Part shown: piece by piece, positions 1 to 8,847 of the stretch
How the letters are laid out: each line of letters starts with the position of its first letter
How positions within the stretch are numbered: position 1 is the stretch's first letter
Assembly: GCA_025363575.1 (NCBI GenBank)
Contig: JANYDM010000152.1
Coordinates: 1 to 64,000, forward strand
Length of the DNA: 64,000 bases
DNA from: Betaproteobacteria bacterium
GTDB lineage: Bacteria; Pseudomonadota; Gammaproteobacteria; Burkholderiales; SG8-41
Direction of reading: 5' to 3'
Notes under the pieces: model-generated
The model's database searches: none
What the model was told of the DNA's origin: nothing
What the model saw: the letters and a program-made list of their open reading frames with translations, nothing else
Translations under genes and position numbers: made by a program

Positions 1-305
1 CCAACCGCCCGAAGCAGAAAGTCGATCACAGCACGGGCCGGCCGAGCCTGACCCGCTATCGCGTCATCGACATCGACGCTGCGCGCGCGGTTTCGCGTAT
101 TGAGCTCGACCCCGTCACCGGACGTTCGCATCAGTTGCGGGTGCACATGGAAATCATGGGACATCCCATCCTCGGCGACGACTTCTACGGCACGCCGGCA
201 TCCTGCGCCAAGGCGGAGCGACTGATGTTGCACGCCTGCGAGATCGAATTCAGCGATCCCGCAACGGGCTGCCCGCTGTGCGTTGAGTGTCCGCCGCCTT
301 TTTAA
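1..305 (+). CDS. RluA-family pseudouridine synthase, C-terminal part (left end cut)
   Basis: The reading frame is open from base 3 to the TAA at 303-305 and gives the last 100 residues of the protein. The segment GRSHQLRVHM followed by GHPILGDDFYG is the conserved C-terminal signature of RluA-type enzymes, which isomerise uridine to pseudouridine in 23S rRNA and/or tRNA. The catalytic Asp motif would lie to the left, outside the window. The end PLCVECPPPF resembles RluA (dual 23S rRNA/tRNA) more than RluC or RluD, but the visible part is too short to fix the subfamily. It reads toward prc across a 179-bp spacer in which I see no convincing gene. Confidence 0.85.
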   Translation, partial: NRPKQKVDHSTGRPSLTRYRVIDIDAARAVSRIELDPVTGRSHQLRVHMEIMGHPILGDDFYGTPASCAKAERLMLHACEIEFSDPATGCPLCVECPPPF

Positions 306-484
306 CCCCGATCAGGCTGGCGGCATGGCGGGATCATCGGGATATCGTGATTGGTATGCGGCGAATGAAAACCGCGCCACGAACCAATGCCATGCCAATG
401 AGTCCAATATGGCCTTGCGTGAACACCTGGGTTGCTGTCACGCACCAGGGATGAAACATTTTACCGGCCATTGAGGGAAAACGA

Positions 485-2653
485 GTGATTAAAAAGCTGC
501 TGTGGATAGTCTTTGCCTGGTCGACGATAGCGCAAGGCGCGTCGCTCGACGCCGGAACGCCGCCTTGGCGGGAGTTGAAGCCCGTGCCGCAACAGGCGCA
601 GGCGGCGCACCTCGTGACTGAAGTGCTGGCCCGTTTCCACTACAAACCGGCGCCGCTCGACGATGCCATGTCGGAAAAGATATTCGACGGTTATCTGAAG
701 TCGCTTGATGCCGAGAGGCTCTTCTTCGTTCAGTCCGACATCGACAAGTTCGCCGCTGTTCGCACCCGGCTCGATGATGCGATCCTCGGGGAAGACTTGA
801 CCGCGCCATTTGCCATTTTCAATCTCTACGCGCAGCGAGTGATCGAGCGTTATTCCTACGCCCGCACTTTGCTCAAGCGCGGGTTCGATTTCGGCGCAAA
901 GGAAACGTATCAGTTCGATCGCTCAAAAGAACCCTGGCCGAAATCCGACATGGAAGTGCGCGAGCTGTGGCGCAAGCGCGTCAAGAATGACTGGCTGCGC
1001 CTCAAGCTCGCGGGCAGAGACGACAAGAACATCGTCGAAACGCTGGACAAGCGCTACGACCAATTTGTCAGGCATAGCGCTCGCGTAAAGAGTGAAGATG
1101 TATTTCAGATATTCATGAACGTCTACACCACGGCGGTCGATCCCCATACGAATTACCTTGGGCCCCGCGCAGCAGAAGAGTTCGATATATCGATGCGGCT
1201 TTCTCTCGCCGGCATAGGCGCGGTGCTCGCGCAGATAGACGACTACACCACGATTCGTGAGCTCGTGCCCGGCGGTCCCGCCGCTCTTTCCGGGCAATTG
1301 CAGGTCGGCGACCGTATCGTTGGTGTTTCCCAGAGCGTGGGCGGAGCAATGACGGACGTTCTGGGTTGGCGCATGGACGATACCGTTGAACTGATTCGCG
1401 GCACGCCCGATTCGCCCGTCGTCCTCGACGTTCTTCCCGCGAATGCCGGGCCGGATGGCAAGCACCGACTGGTTTCCCTGATTCGGAAAAAGGTCACTCT
1501 GGAACAGCAGGCCGCCAGAAAATCCGTCCGCACGGTGGCGGACGGAGCCGCCACTCGCCGCATAGGCGTGATCTCCCTTCCCATGTTTTATGAGGATTTC
1601 GACGCCCGGCAAAAAGGCCTTGCCGATTTCAAGAGTGCGACGCGCGACGTGGCGCGCCTGTTGGGTGAATTAAAAGCGGAACGCGTCGATGCCGTGCTGA
1701 TCGATTTGCGCAATAACGGCGGTGGCTCGCTGAAGGAGGCGATAGCACTCACGGGTTTGTTTATCGGCAAGGGGCCTGTCGTTCAACAACGCGATGCGAA
1801 AGGGGTTATCACCGTGGCGGGCAATCCCGCGAGCGACATCGCCTGGAGCGGTCCGCTCGGCGTGCTGATTAACCGGGGTTCGGCATCGGCGTCGGAGATT
1901 TTCGCCGCCGCGATTCAGGACTACGGCCGCGGATTGGTGATCGGCGAGCCGAGCTTCGGCAAGGGCACCGTGCAAGCCGTATTTAATCTCGATGAAGTCT
2001 TGCAGAACAAGGGGCCGCGATTCGGCGAAGTGAAGTTGACCATCGCCCAGTTCTTCCGCGTCAATGGAGGCACGACGCAATTGCGCGGCGTAACGCCGGA
2101 TGTCAGCTTTCCCGCCGCCGCCGACCCGGGCGATTTCGGCGAATCCAGTTTCGACAACGCACTCCCCTGGATGCAGGTGAAAGCCGCCGACTATTCGCCG
2201 GCAGGCGACTTGAAGACTCTTCAACCCATTCTGCTGACACGCAACGAAGCCCGCGAGAAGAGCGACAAGGATTTTCTGTGCCTGCAGGATGAGATTAGCG
2301 AATTCAAACGTCAGCGCAAGAAGAACCAGATCTCGCTGAACGAAGCCGAAAGACGTCAGGAACGAGATGCCAAGGAGATACGCCAGGCGTCCTGTGACGC
2401 ACAGAAAGACCCGGGCAAGAGCGCTAACGCAAATGCCCGTCAGCAGACGAGGTCGGGGTCGGGCAGATCACGCCGGGACGACGGCCTGCAGATCGACGAG
2501 CGTAATCTCGCCACTGAATTGGCAGACGAAAAGGCTCGCAAGGATGCCAATGACGTCTTGCTGAACGAAGCCGCTCATATACTGGGTGACGAGGTAGGTC
2601 TGCTGGAATCCCGTTCCAGCGTTGCAGCCCGCGCCAGGGAAACGCCCCGTTGA
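485..2653 (+). CDS. prc: Carboxy-terminal processing (tail-specific) protease Prc/Tsp
   Basis: This 722-residue periplasmic serine protease starts at GTG 485, preceded by GAGGG at 472-476, and has a signal peptide of about 19 residues. The order is an N-terminal TSPN-type helical domain (about 30-215), a PDZ domain (about 235-320), a peptidase S41 core and a charged C-terminal tail. In the core, RGSASASE and PSFGKGTVQ place Ser468, Asp479 and Lys493 with the same spacing as the Ser/Asp/Lys of E. coli Tsp, so it should be active. Known members degrade misfolded or ssrA-tagged periplasmic proteins and trim PBP3 and peptidoglycan hydrolases. It is a single-gene unit that ends at a shared terminator. 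Confidence 0.95.
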   Translation: MIKKLLWIVFAWSTIAQGASLDAGTPPWRELKPVPQQAQAAHLVTEVLARFHYKPAPLDDAMSEKIFDGYLKSLDAERLFFVQSDIDKFAAVRTRLDDAILGEDLTAPFAIFNLYAQRVIERYSYARTLLKRGFDFGAKETYQFDRSKEPWPKSDMEVRELWRKRVKNDWLRLKLAGRDDKNIVETLDKRYDQFVRHSARVKSEDVFQIFMNVYTTAVDPHTNYLGPRAAEEFDISMRLSLAGIGAVLAQIDDYTTIRELVPGGPAALSGQLQVGDRIVGVSQSVGGAMTDVLGWRMDDTVELIRGTPDSPVVLDVLPANAGPDGKHRLVSLIRKKVTLEQQAARKSVRTVADGAATRRIGVISLPMFYEDFDARQKGLADFKSATRDVARLLGELKAERVDAVLIDLRNNGGGSLKEAIALTGLFIGKGPVVQQRDAKGVITVAGNPASDIAWSGPLGVLINRGSASASEIFAAAIQDYGRGLVIGEPSFGKGTVQAVFNLDEVLQNKGPRFGEVKLTIAQFFRVNGGTTQLRGVTPDVSFPAAADPGDFGESSFDNALPWMQVKAADYSPAGDLKTLQPILLTRNEAREKSDKDFLCLQDEISEFKRQRKKNQISLNEAERRQERDAKEIRQASCDAQKDPGKSANANARQQTRSGSGRSRRDDGLQIDERNLATELADEKARKDANDVLLNEAAHILGDEVGLLESRSSVAARARETPR

Positions 2654-2696
2654 TTTTGAATCGATGACAAGAAGCAACGCTTTGACTGCCGGCAAC

Positions 2697-2725
2697 AAAA
2701 AGGCCTGCGATACGCAGGCCTTTTT
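2697..2725. terminator. Bidirectional rho-independent terminator between convergent prc and the cytochrome gene
   Basis: A perfect 12-bp inverted repeat (AAAAAGGCCTGC / GCAGGCCTTTTT) has a 5-nt loop GATAC. It carries a T-tract on both strands, so it can stop transcription of both prc and the leftward cytochrome gene. Confidence 0.92.
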
Positions 2726-2746
2726 GCTTTTAAAGTTCAGCTTGAA

Positions 2747-3319
2747 CTAGTAAGGATAACCCTCTAGCCGCGGCCCGCGGACCTTGAACTCATGCGGCTT
2801 GCCGTAAGCCTCGCCAATCGGCATTTTGACCTTCGGCAGATTCTCTCTGGTGAGAACCATGTCTTCCGGGATCACCTTGTTGAGGGCAAGCAGGTAGGCC
2901 GTCAATGAGTAAACCTCATCGGGCTTCAGAGTTCCCTCCAGCCCGAGCGGCATGCCGCGATTGATGAAATCCCACACGATCGTCGCGTTTGGCGCGCGCA
3001 GCGGCAGGATGCGCTCCTTTTTCCAGACGGGCAAAGTCTCAGGGTTGTCCATTTTCGACCGCAGAATAGGTGCCAATCCGCCTATGCCCGTAACGCCGTG
3101 GCAGCCCACGCAAGCCTTTTGCATGTAGAGCTGCGCGCCTTCCTTGGCGGTGCCTTTCCCGGGAGGGAGCTCCTCTCCCGTGAATCCGATCGAGATATCC
3201 ATCTTGCGAAGTTCTTCCGCGCTCGGCGTGCGCCCTACGCCATACGTGGGCGACTGCGCGAACGCGGAGCTCGCGAGGAAGCTACCCAGCAGCAGAGGAA
3301 TTGCGACAATCGTTTTCAT
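2747..3319 (-). CDS. Monohaem c-type cytochrome, SoxD-like electron acceptor of the sulfite dehydrogenase
   Basis: A 190-residue exported cytochrome c. The signal peptide MKTIVAIPLLLGSFLASSAFA is followed by one haem site, C70-V-G-C73-H74, and a downstream NRGMPLG segment that can give the axial Met. It starts 5 bp after the stop of the soxC-like gene, so the two are probably co-transcribed and translationally linked. By family knowledge it takes electrons from the molybdenum subunit. It is much shorter than the dihaem SoxD of Paracoccus. An upstream in-frame ATG at 3340 would add seven residues and overlap soxC, but the start at 3319 gives a cleaner signal peptide. No other sox genes are nearby. 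Confidence 0.85.
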   Translation of the reverse strand: MKTIVAIPLLLGSFLASSAFAQSPTYGVGRTPSAEELRKMDISIGFTGEELPPGKGTAKEGAQLYMQKACVGCHGVTGIGGLAPILRSKMDNPETLPVWKKERILPLRAPNATIVWDFINRGMPLGLEGTLKPDEVYSLTAYLLALNKVIPEDMVLTRENLPKVKMPIGEAYGKPHEFKVRGPRLEGYPY

Positions 3320-3326
3320 AGTCAAA

Positions 3327-4610
3327 TCACGCGAGGCCATTGCTCACCATCCCGTCTTTGGCGATATTCCAGGGCATGACGCTGTTGTCGAGCCCGGGCA
3401 CGCGGTAGTCTCGCTCGGCAGGCACTTTCCACCAACCGGCGATTTCTTCCCGCAGCGCCTGCCGCTGTCCGATTTCGTCGGTGGTGCGCGACATGATCGT
3501 GGCCTCGCTGCCATCCCACTTCCATTGGTAGGCGAAGCGGACGTGCGCCATGCGCTGCGGCGCAGTCTTGAACTCGGCGCGGTTCCAGGTCTTGCCGCCA
3601 TCGGTGGATACTTCGACGAGCTTGACGGCGCCGCCGCCGGACCACGCGAGCCCGCTGATTTCGTAGAAGCCCGGGCCGGCCAGCCGCTGCGAGCCGGACG
3701 GGTAGGTGATGACGGACTTGGGCCCGATCTGCTCGCCGAGAGCAAGCACATCGTCTTTCTGCGTCAGGTGGCCGAATTCGTTGTAATTCATGTAAAACTC
3801 TTTGGTGATCTTGATGCGCCGCAGATACTTGGTATGGTAGATCCCCTCGAATCCCGGAATCATGATGCGCACTGGAAACCCTTGCTGCGGCCGCAACGGC
3901 TCGCCGTTCTGGCCGTATGCGACGAGGCAGTCGTCCATCCCTTTGGCGATGGGTATGCTCGATGCGCCTTTCACTTCCTCGGCGCCTTCGGCGACGAACC
4001 ATTTCGCGCTGCTTTTCAGGCCGCATTCCTTGAGCAGCGTCGACAGCAGCACGCCCGTCCATTCGGAGCAGCTCGTCATACCGTGCGTATCCTGCACGTT
4101 CTTTTGCTTGGGGGTGTGACGGTTCCCCGCGCACTCGATGAAATGCAACCGGGTGACCGACGGGAAGCGCCGCAAGTCATCCATGCTGAGCGTCAGAGGC
4201 CGATCGACCTCGCCGTGTATCGTCAGCGAGTGCGTTTTGGGGTCGATGTCCGGCAGGAAAGAGCCGCGGGTCGTCGCGATATAGTGCAACGACGATGGCG
4301 TGATCGCGCCGACGGAATCCTGCAGCGGCGAGGCGACGTGGAACATCTTGCCGAACACGTCGGGTGACGGCCTGCCGCCGATGGGGTGCTGTACTCGCAC
4401 CGAGGTCACGTACTTGGAACGTTGGCCGTATTCGACCATCTCCTTGCTGCCGTGAATCATCGGCGAGGCGTTCTCGCTGGTCGGCGTCGCGACATGGCCA
4501 TCGTGCTGCGCACCGGCCTTGCCTGCTGCGCCCATCGTTATTCCAGTGGCCGCCAACGCAGCGCCGGCCTTGAGCATTTCCCTGCGGCTGTTTTTTTCTT
4601 TCGAATCCAT
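3327..4610 (-). CDS. soxC: Sulfite dehydrogenase molybdenum subunit, SoxC-like
   Basis: A 427-residue sulfite oxidase-fold enzyme with a twin-arginine signal (SRREMLK, residues 8-14), so it is exported folded. Cys160 in HFIECAGNR is the expected molybdopterin-Mo ligand, and VQDTHGMTSCSEWTG is typical of SoxC. A C-terminal Mo-co dimerisation domain follows. The start ATG 4610 is chosen because GGAGGAGGGG precedes it; the frame stays open upstream to 4709 without a better site. It sits directly upstream of the monohaem cytochrome. The pair may oxidise sulfite or a related sulfur species; with no SoxAXYZB in view the physiological substrate is inferred. Confidence 0.88.
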   Translation of the reverse strand: MDSKEKNSRREMLKAGAALAATGITMGAAGKAGAQHDGHVATPTSENASPMIHGSKEMVEYGQRSKYVTSVRVQHPIGGRPSPDVFGKMFHVASPLQDSVGAITPSSLHYIATTRGSFLPDIDPKTHSLTIHGEVDRPLTLSMDDLRRFPSVTRLHFIECAGNRHTPKQKNVQDTHGMTSCSEWTGVLLSTLLKECGLKSSAKWFVAEGAEEVKGASSIPIAKGMDDCLVAYGQNGEPLRPQQGFPVRIMIPGFEGIYHTKYLRRIKITKEFYMNYNEFGHLTQKDDVLALGEQIGPKSVITYPSGSQRLAGPGFYEISGLAWSGGGAVKLVEVSTDGGKTWNRAEFKTAPQRMAHVRFAYQWKWDGSEATIMSRTTDEIGQRQALREEIAGWWKVPAERDYRVPGLDNSVMPWNIAKDGMVSNGLA

Positions 4611-4843
4611 GAGCCCCTCCTCCAAATGTGACTTACTCAATTGATGAGACAAAGACGGAAACTTTGTGGACGAAAGTATATGCCCCCTGGCGAAACCTAG
4701 CCAGTGCAAATCTTTTCAGCACTCCTTCCAGCGCTCTTCACCGCTTTCACCACGTTATTACGTCGTTTTTACGTTTCATGGCAGCCGCATGCAGCGGGCA
4801 ATCGGTAAAAACTGCCCTGACCGCCGCGCCAATGCCGACCTGT

Positions 4844-7135
4844 TCACTTCTGGCCCGGATTCAAAACTTGCCCGGATTGATCGAAAGGATAGCGATTGGT
4901 GACCTGGGGGGGGCCGCTCGACGGCGTTCCCAGGGCCAGCTTGACCCGTTCGGGCGTCAAGGGCAGCTCGCGGATGCGCCGGCCGGTCGCGGCGGCGAAC
5001 GCATTGGCGATGGCGGCCGCAGTCGGCCCCTGCGCGGCCTCGCCGGCGCCGAGCGAACGCTCGTTCGGCCGGTTGAGCAGCACAGTCGTGACCCTGGGCA
5101 CGTCGGGCATGGTCAGGATGGGGTAGTTATTCCAGTCTTCCGCCTGGATCCCGTTGCGGTCGAAGCGCACGTGCTCGTGCAGCGTCCAGCTCGTCGACTG
5201 GATGACGCCGCCTTCGATCTGGTTCTCGAGGCCATCGGGATTGATGATCTGCCCGGCATCGGCCGCGGCCCAGATGCGCGGCACCTTGACGACGCCGGTC
5301 GTGCGATTCACTTCAACTTCGGCGATCACCGCGGTAAAAGTGGCCACGGTCTTGTAGCGCGCGTAACCGATGCCGCGGCCGCGCCGGCCATCGCCTTTTT
5401 CGCCCGGTTTCCACGCGGCCGCCTTGGCCACGGCCTCGATCACGGCGCGCTCGCGCTCGTCCTTGATGTGCGCGAGGCGGAATGCAATCGGGTCGATGCC
5501 CGCAGCGGCCGCGAGCTCGTCCATGAACGACTCGATCGCGAACACGTTGGCATAGGCGCCGAGCGTGCGCAGCGCCGAGGTGCGCACCGGCTGCTCCATG
5601 ATGAGATGGTGCGTCGTGCGCTGGCGCGGGAAATCGTAGAGCGTGATGGCATTGCGGTCGCCGGCGCCGTTCGGCTGCGCGGCATGGCGTGCCGGCCCGG
5701 ACTTCTTCGCATCGGCGATGTACCAGCTGCCGAGCAGATTGATGCCGTCGGGGTCGCCCGGCCGCATGTTATGGCTCTGGCTCCAGACGTCGTAGGTCCA
5801 GTCGACCACGCGGCCGCCGGCGACGGCGCCTTTTAGCTTCATCGTCATCGCGGCGCCGTAAGGCTCCCACTTGAACTCTTCGTCACGCATCCATTGCAGC
5901 CGCACCGGCCGTCCATTGACGGCACGCGCGAGCATGGCCGCGTCGAAGGCGACGTCGTCGGCGCCGTTGTGTCCGTAGCAGCCTGCGCCCTCGGCGTGGA
6001 TGCAGCGAATGTTACCGGGCTGCATGCCAAGCGCCTGCGCGATGGTAGCGCGCAGCGGAAAGACACCCTGGCTGTGCGTCCACACCGATAGCTTGCCGTC
6101 CTTGAACTCGGCCAGCGCGCAGGAGGGCGCGATCGCAGCATGCGCCTGATAGGGCCGATGGTACGTCGCCTCGAGCGCCGTCGCGCCAGCCGGCACGGGC
6201 GCATCCTTCTCGCTGATCACCTTGCTTTCGCTGCGCAAGGTCATGAGCTCGTCGTACATCTTCGCTGGATCGGGCAGCGGGATGCCGCCCGACCACTTGG
6301 CGAATTCCATCAGCACGAGCCGCGCATTGATGGCCTGCTCTTCGCGCTTCGCCACCACGCCGAGAAAGCTGCCGTCGCGCACCACTGCGATGACGCCCGG
6401 CATGGCCTTGACCATCGCCTCGTCGAAACTCTCGAGCTTCGCGCCATAGCGCGGCGGCCGCACCATGCGGCCATGCACCATGCCGGGCAGCCGTATGTCC
6501 TGCACGAAGGCGGCGCCGCCCGTCACCTTGGCCGGGATGTCGCGGCGCGGCGCGGACTTGCCGACGATCTTGTGCTGCGCGGGCGGTTTCGGTTTCACTC
6601 TAGCGGTTGCTTCGCGCTTGAGGTCCGCTTGCGCGGCGAGCTCGCCGTAGCCAACCTTGCGGCCGTCAGCTGCAACGATGACGCCATCGGTAACCTTGAG
6701 CGTGTCGGCGGCGACGCCGAGTTTCGCGGCGGCGAGGTCGATGAGCATGGCGCGCACCTCGGCGCCCGCCATGCGCAGCGCGGTGCCGCTCTGCTCGATC
6801 GACTGGCTGCCGGCCGTCTGTCCCTCATTCGGTGTCCGCCCGGTGTCGCCCGAGATCATCGTCACGCGCGCGAGCGGCACGTCGAGCTCCTCGGCGGCGA
6901 TCTGGGCGAGCGCCGTCACGATGCCCTGGCCGAGCTCGACCTTGCCGGTGAACACGGTGACGCTGCCATCGGCATTGATGCGTAGCCAGGCATCGAGCAT
7001 GCGGTTGGTCTGCAGGCTGCCGGGAAGCTGCGCCGGCGTCTGCCCGAAGAGGACTTCCGGCGCGAGGGTGAACGAGAGGACGATGCCGCCGAGGGCGGCG
7101 GTGAACTGGCGGCGCGTAAGCTGAGGAGCATTCAT
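4844..7135 (-). CDS. Xanthine dehydrogenase-family molybdopterin-binding subunit (IorB-like)
   Basis: A 763-residue large subunit of a two-component molybdenum hydroxylase. It has a twin-arginine signal (LTRRQFTAALGG) at the N-terminus. The conserved C-terminal GAGEAAQGP carries the glutamate that acts as catalytic base in this family. The start at 7135 overlaps the stop of the iron-sulfur subunit (ATGA), which is typical translational coupling. The family includes isoquinoline 1-oxidoreductase and cytochrome-linked aldehyde, nicotinate or N-heterocycle hydroxylases. The real substrate cannot be read from sequence. No cytochrome c or CoxF/XdhC-type maturation gene is adjacent. The frame is open further upstream, but that part is a shadow of the neighbouring gene. 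Confidence 0.87.
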   Translation of the reverse strand: MNAPQLTRRQFTAALGGIVLSFTLAPEVLFGQTPAQLPGSLQTNRMLDAWLRINADGSVTVFTGKVELGQGIVTALAQIAAEELDVPLARVTMISGDTGRTPNEGQTAGSQSIEQSGTALRMAGAEVRAMLIDLAAAKLGVAADTLKVTDGVIVAADGRKVGYGELAAQADLKREATARVKPKPPAQHKIVGKSAPRRDIPAKVTGGAAFVQDIRLPGMVHGRMVRPPRYGAKLESFDEAMVKAMPGVIAVVRDGSFLGVVAKREEQAINARLVLMEFAKWSGGIPLPDPAKMYDELMTLRSESKVISEKDAPVPAGATALEATYHRPYQAHAAIAPSCALAEFKDGKLSVWTHSQGVFPLRATIAQALGMQPGNIRCIHAEGAGCYGHNGADDVAFDAAMLARAVNGRPVRLQWMRDEEFKWEPYGAAMTMKLKGAVAGGRVVDWTYDVWSQSHNMRPGDPDGINLLGSWYIADAKKSGPARHAAQPNGAGDRNAITLYDFPRQRTTHHLIMEQPVRTSALRTLGAYANVFAIESFMDELAAAAGIDPIAFRLAHIKDERERAVIEAVAKAAAWKPGEKGDGRRGRGIGYARYKTVATFTAVIAEVEVNRTTGVVKVPRIWAAADAGQIINPDGLENQIEGGVIQSTSWTLHEHVRFDRNGIQAEDWNNYPILTMPDVPRVTTVLLNRPNERSLGAGEAAQGPTAAAIANAFAAATGRRIRELPLTPERVKLALGTPSSGPPQVTNRYPFDQSGQVLNPGQK

Positions 7136-7602
7136 GATTTTTTTCCGTTCCCGTGCGCGGCGCGCATTACTGCGCGGATGATGCGGTTGTGGGTGCCGCA
7201 CCGGCAGAGATTGTCGGCGAGCGCTGCCTTCACTTCCGCTTCGCTCGGTTTCGCATTGCGATTGAGCAGGTCGGCCGCCGCCATGATAAAGCCGCTGATG
7301 CAATAGCCGCACTGCGCCGCCTGCTCGTCGATAAAGGCCTTCTGCAGCGGGTGCAGCTTGTCGAGCGTGCCGAGCCCTTCGAGCGTGACCACGTCGTTGC
7401 CCTCGATCGAGCCGACCGGCGTCACGCAGGAGCGCCGCGCCGCGCCGTTGACCAGCACCGTGCAGGCGCCGCATTGCGTCAGGCCGCAGCCGTATTTGGC
7501 GCTGTTGAGCTCGAGATCGTTGCGCAGTACGTAGAGCAGCGGCGTCTCCGGCTCGGCATCGACCGAGCGGGTCGCCCCGTTGATGTTCAGGCTGATGGCC
7601 AT
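7132..7602 (-). CDS. (2Fe-2S)-binding subunit of molybdenum hydroxylase (IorA-like)
   Basis: A 156-residue protein with two [2Fe-2S] sites in the usual order: plant-type ferredoxin cysteines C39, C44, C47 and C59, then the four-helix-bundle site C98, C101, C133 and C135 (CGYC and CRCG). Electrons pass from the molybdenum cofactor of the large subunit through these clusters. It has no signal peptide of its own; known relatives are co-exported with the Tat-bearing large subunit. It overlaps the large-subunit start by 4 bp. A start at ATG 7602 is supported by GGGAGAACC just upstream. Confidence 0.9.
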   Translation of the reverse strand: MAISLNINGATRSVDAEPETPLLYVLRNDLELNSAKYGCGLTQCGACTVLVNGAARRSCVTPVGSIEGNDVVTLEGLGTLDKLHPLQKAFIDEQAAQCGYCISGFIMAAADLLNRNAKPSEAEVKAALADNLCRCGTHNRIIRAVMRAAHGNGKKS

Positions 7603-7716
7603 GATGGTTCTCCCAGAAGTGGCAGCGCGCGCTGCGTATTTTTCTTTGGATGATACTACGATGTGATGATCGGACGATGGCCCATTAGCGCCCCGAACAA
7701 ATTGGGCAAGCTCTCG

Positions 7717-8267
7717 CTAAGGGCGTGACACACAGGTGCTGTTTTTCAGATAGAAGCGTAGCAGTCGATTTGCCCAGCGCCCGGCATAGTCCACGCCAAT
7801 TCCGCGCCGTCTGACGATCTGCCCCGCACTACTTGCGCCGGGGCCTCCACATAAGGCGAATCGCCGGTAAGATCGGATCGATTTTGACGCAGGCTGATAT
7901 TCATCGCTTTGCACAATAGCCCGGGTCCGCACGTGCGCTCTGTCAAGTTAAGGACGGGCTCTAAAGCCCTTAACAGCACGGCAGTGGCGGTTCCCTCCGG
8001 CCCTGTAACGACGTTCATGCAATAGTGCAGTCCGTAAATCATGTACACGTAAGCATGGCCGGGCGGGCCGAACATTACTTCGGTGCGCGACGTTCGGCCT
8101 TTTGAAGAATGGGACGCCAGGTCGCGCGGCCCGAGATATGCCTCCACTTCGACGATCCGCCCCACGCGTTTGACGCCGCGCGAAACATGCACGAGATGCA
8201 TGCCCAGCAATTCCTGCGCAACGGTCACGGGGTCACGGTCATAGAACCGCCGCGGAAGTTTTGTCAT
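7717..8267 (-). pseudogene. DNA-3-methyladenine glycosylase (Aag/MPG type), frameshifted
   Basis: From ATG 8267 the protein is a clear alkyladenine glycosylase (base-excision repair of alkylated purines). IVEVEAYLGPRDLASHS carries the catalytic Glu, followed by the family segments GHAYVYMIYGLHYCMNVV and RTCGPGLLCKAM. This frame runs into unrelated sequence and stops at 7746. The missing C-terminus, RGIGVDYAGRW then LLRFYLKN, continues in the -1 frame to the stop at 7717. The frames meet at the G4 run opposite 7822-7825. One extra G (G5) would restore a 183-residue protein of normal family length. It may be a real inactivation or a sequencing indel. The start overlaps the thioesterase stop (ATGA). 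Confidence 0.8.
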
Positions 8268-8764
8268 GTCCGGCGTATGCCGATGAGGCGGCCGAGTTCC
8301 GCCGGTCGCGGACGCTGCGAATGCGTTTCGTGCAAGGCGCGCAGGCGCACGAGCCTGTCAGCTGGCCAGGTGGCGCTGCGCCGCGTCGTCATGTCGACGC
8401 AGATCGAGATCGCTTCGGAGGTGGCAGCCAGCCAGCGCTCGTGAGCGTGCAGCATGGTCATGAAGTAATGGATGCGCTTCGTGTCGAAGTCGATCAACTG
8501 AAAGGTGAAATCAAGCGGGTCGCCCTCGCGCACCTCGCGCTGGTAGGTGACATGCGATTCCAGCGTAAACGTGCTGCAGCCGGTTGCTGCGGTGCTCGCG
8601 GAGCCGACACCGAGCCGGTCCCACGGGAGATCGAGCGCCTGGTCGAAGAGGACGGAGTAGTAGCCGACGTTCATATGGCCGTTGGGATCGATGAACGCCG
8701 GCGGCACGACAAAGCCGGAATAGTGAATGTAGTCGATGGTCTGCGTGATGTCAGAAGATGACAA
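8264..8764 (-). CDS. Hotdog-fold acyl-CoA thioesterase-like protein
   Basis: A 166-residue protein with the 4-hydroxybenzoyl-CoA-thioesterase-type motif FIDPNGHMNVGYY (Asp26, His30), followed by a typical hotdog strand pattern including SHVTYQREVREGD. Members hydrolyse acyl-CoA thioesters in the cytoplasm; the acyl chain is not predictable. The start is read as TTG 8764 because GAGGA lies 8 nt upstream. The stop overlaps the glycosylase start by 4 bp, so the two form one leftward unit although the functions look unrelated. Confidence 0.8.
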   Translation of the reverse strand: MSSSDITQTIDYIHYSGFVVPPAFIDPNGHMNVGYYSVLFDQALDLPWDRLGVGSASTAATGCSTFTLESHVTYQREVREGDPLDFTFQLIDFDTKRIHYFMTMLHAHERWLAATSEAISICVDMTTRRSATWPADRLVRLRALHETHSQRPRPAELGRLIGIRRT

Positions 8765-8847
8765 TGTGGCGTCCTCGTGCGCTCTGAAAGCTGGGACGCA
8801 TTATGCAGCAGCCGCCGAAGGCGCGTGCTCCTTGGTTCATGCGCAAT

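Noticed and set aside
283..474. 63-codon rightward frame between the RluA-type gene and prc
   Set aside because: No ribosome site and no recognisable content; it overlaps the end of the preceding gene in another frame.
7136..7474. N-terminal extension of the molybdenum large subunit
   Set aside because: Arg/Ala-rich shadow of the iron-sulfur subunit gene; the Tat signal and ATGA overlap fix the start at 7135.
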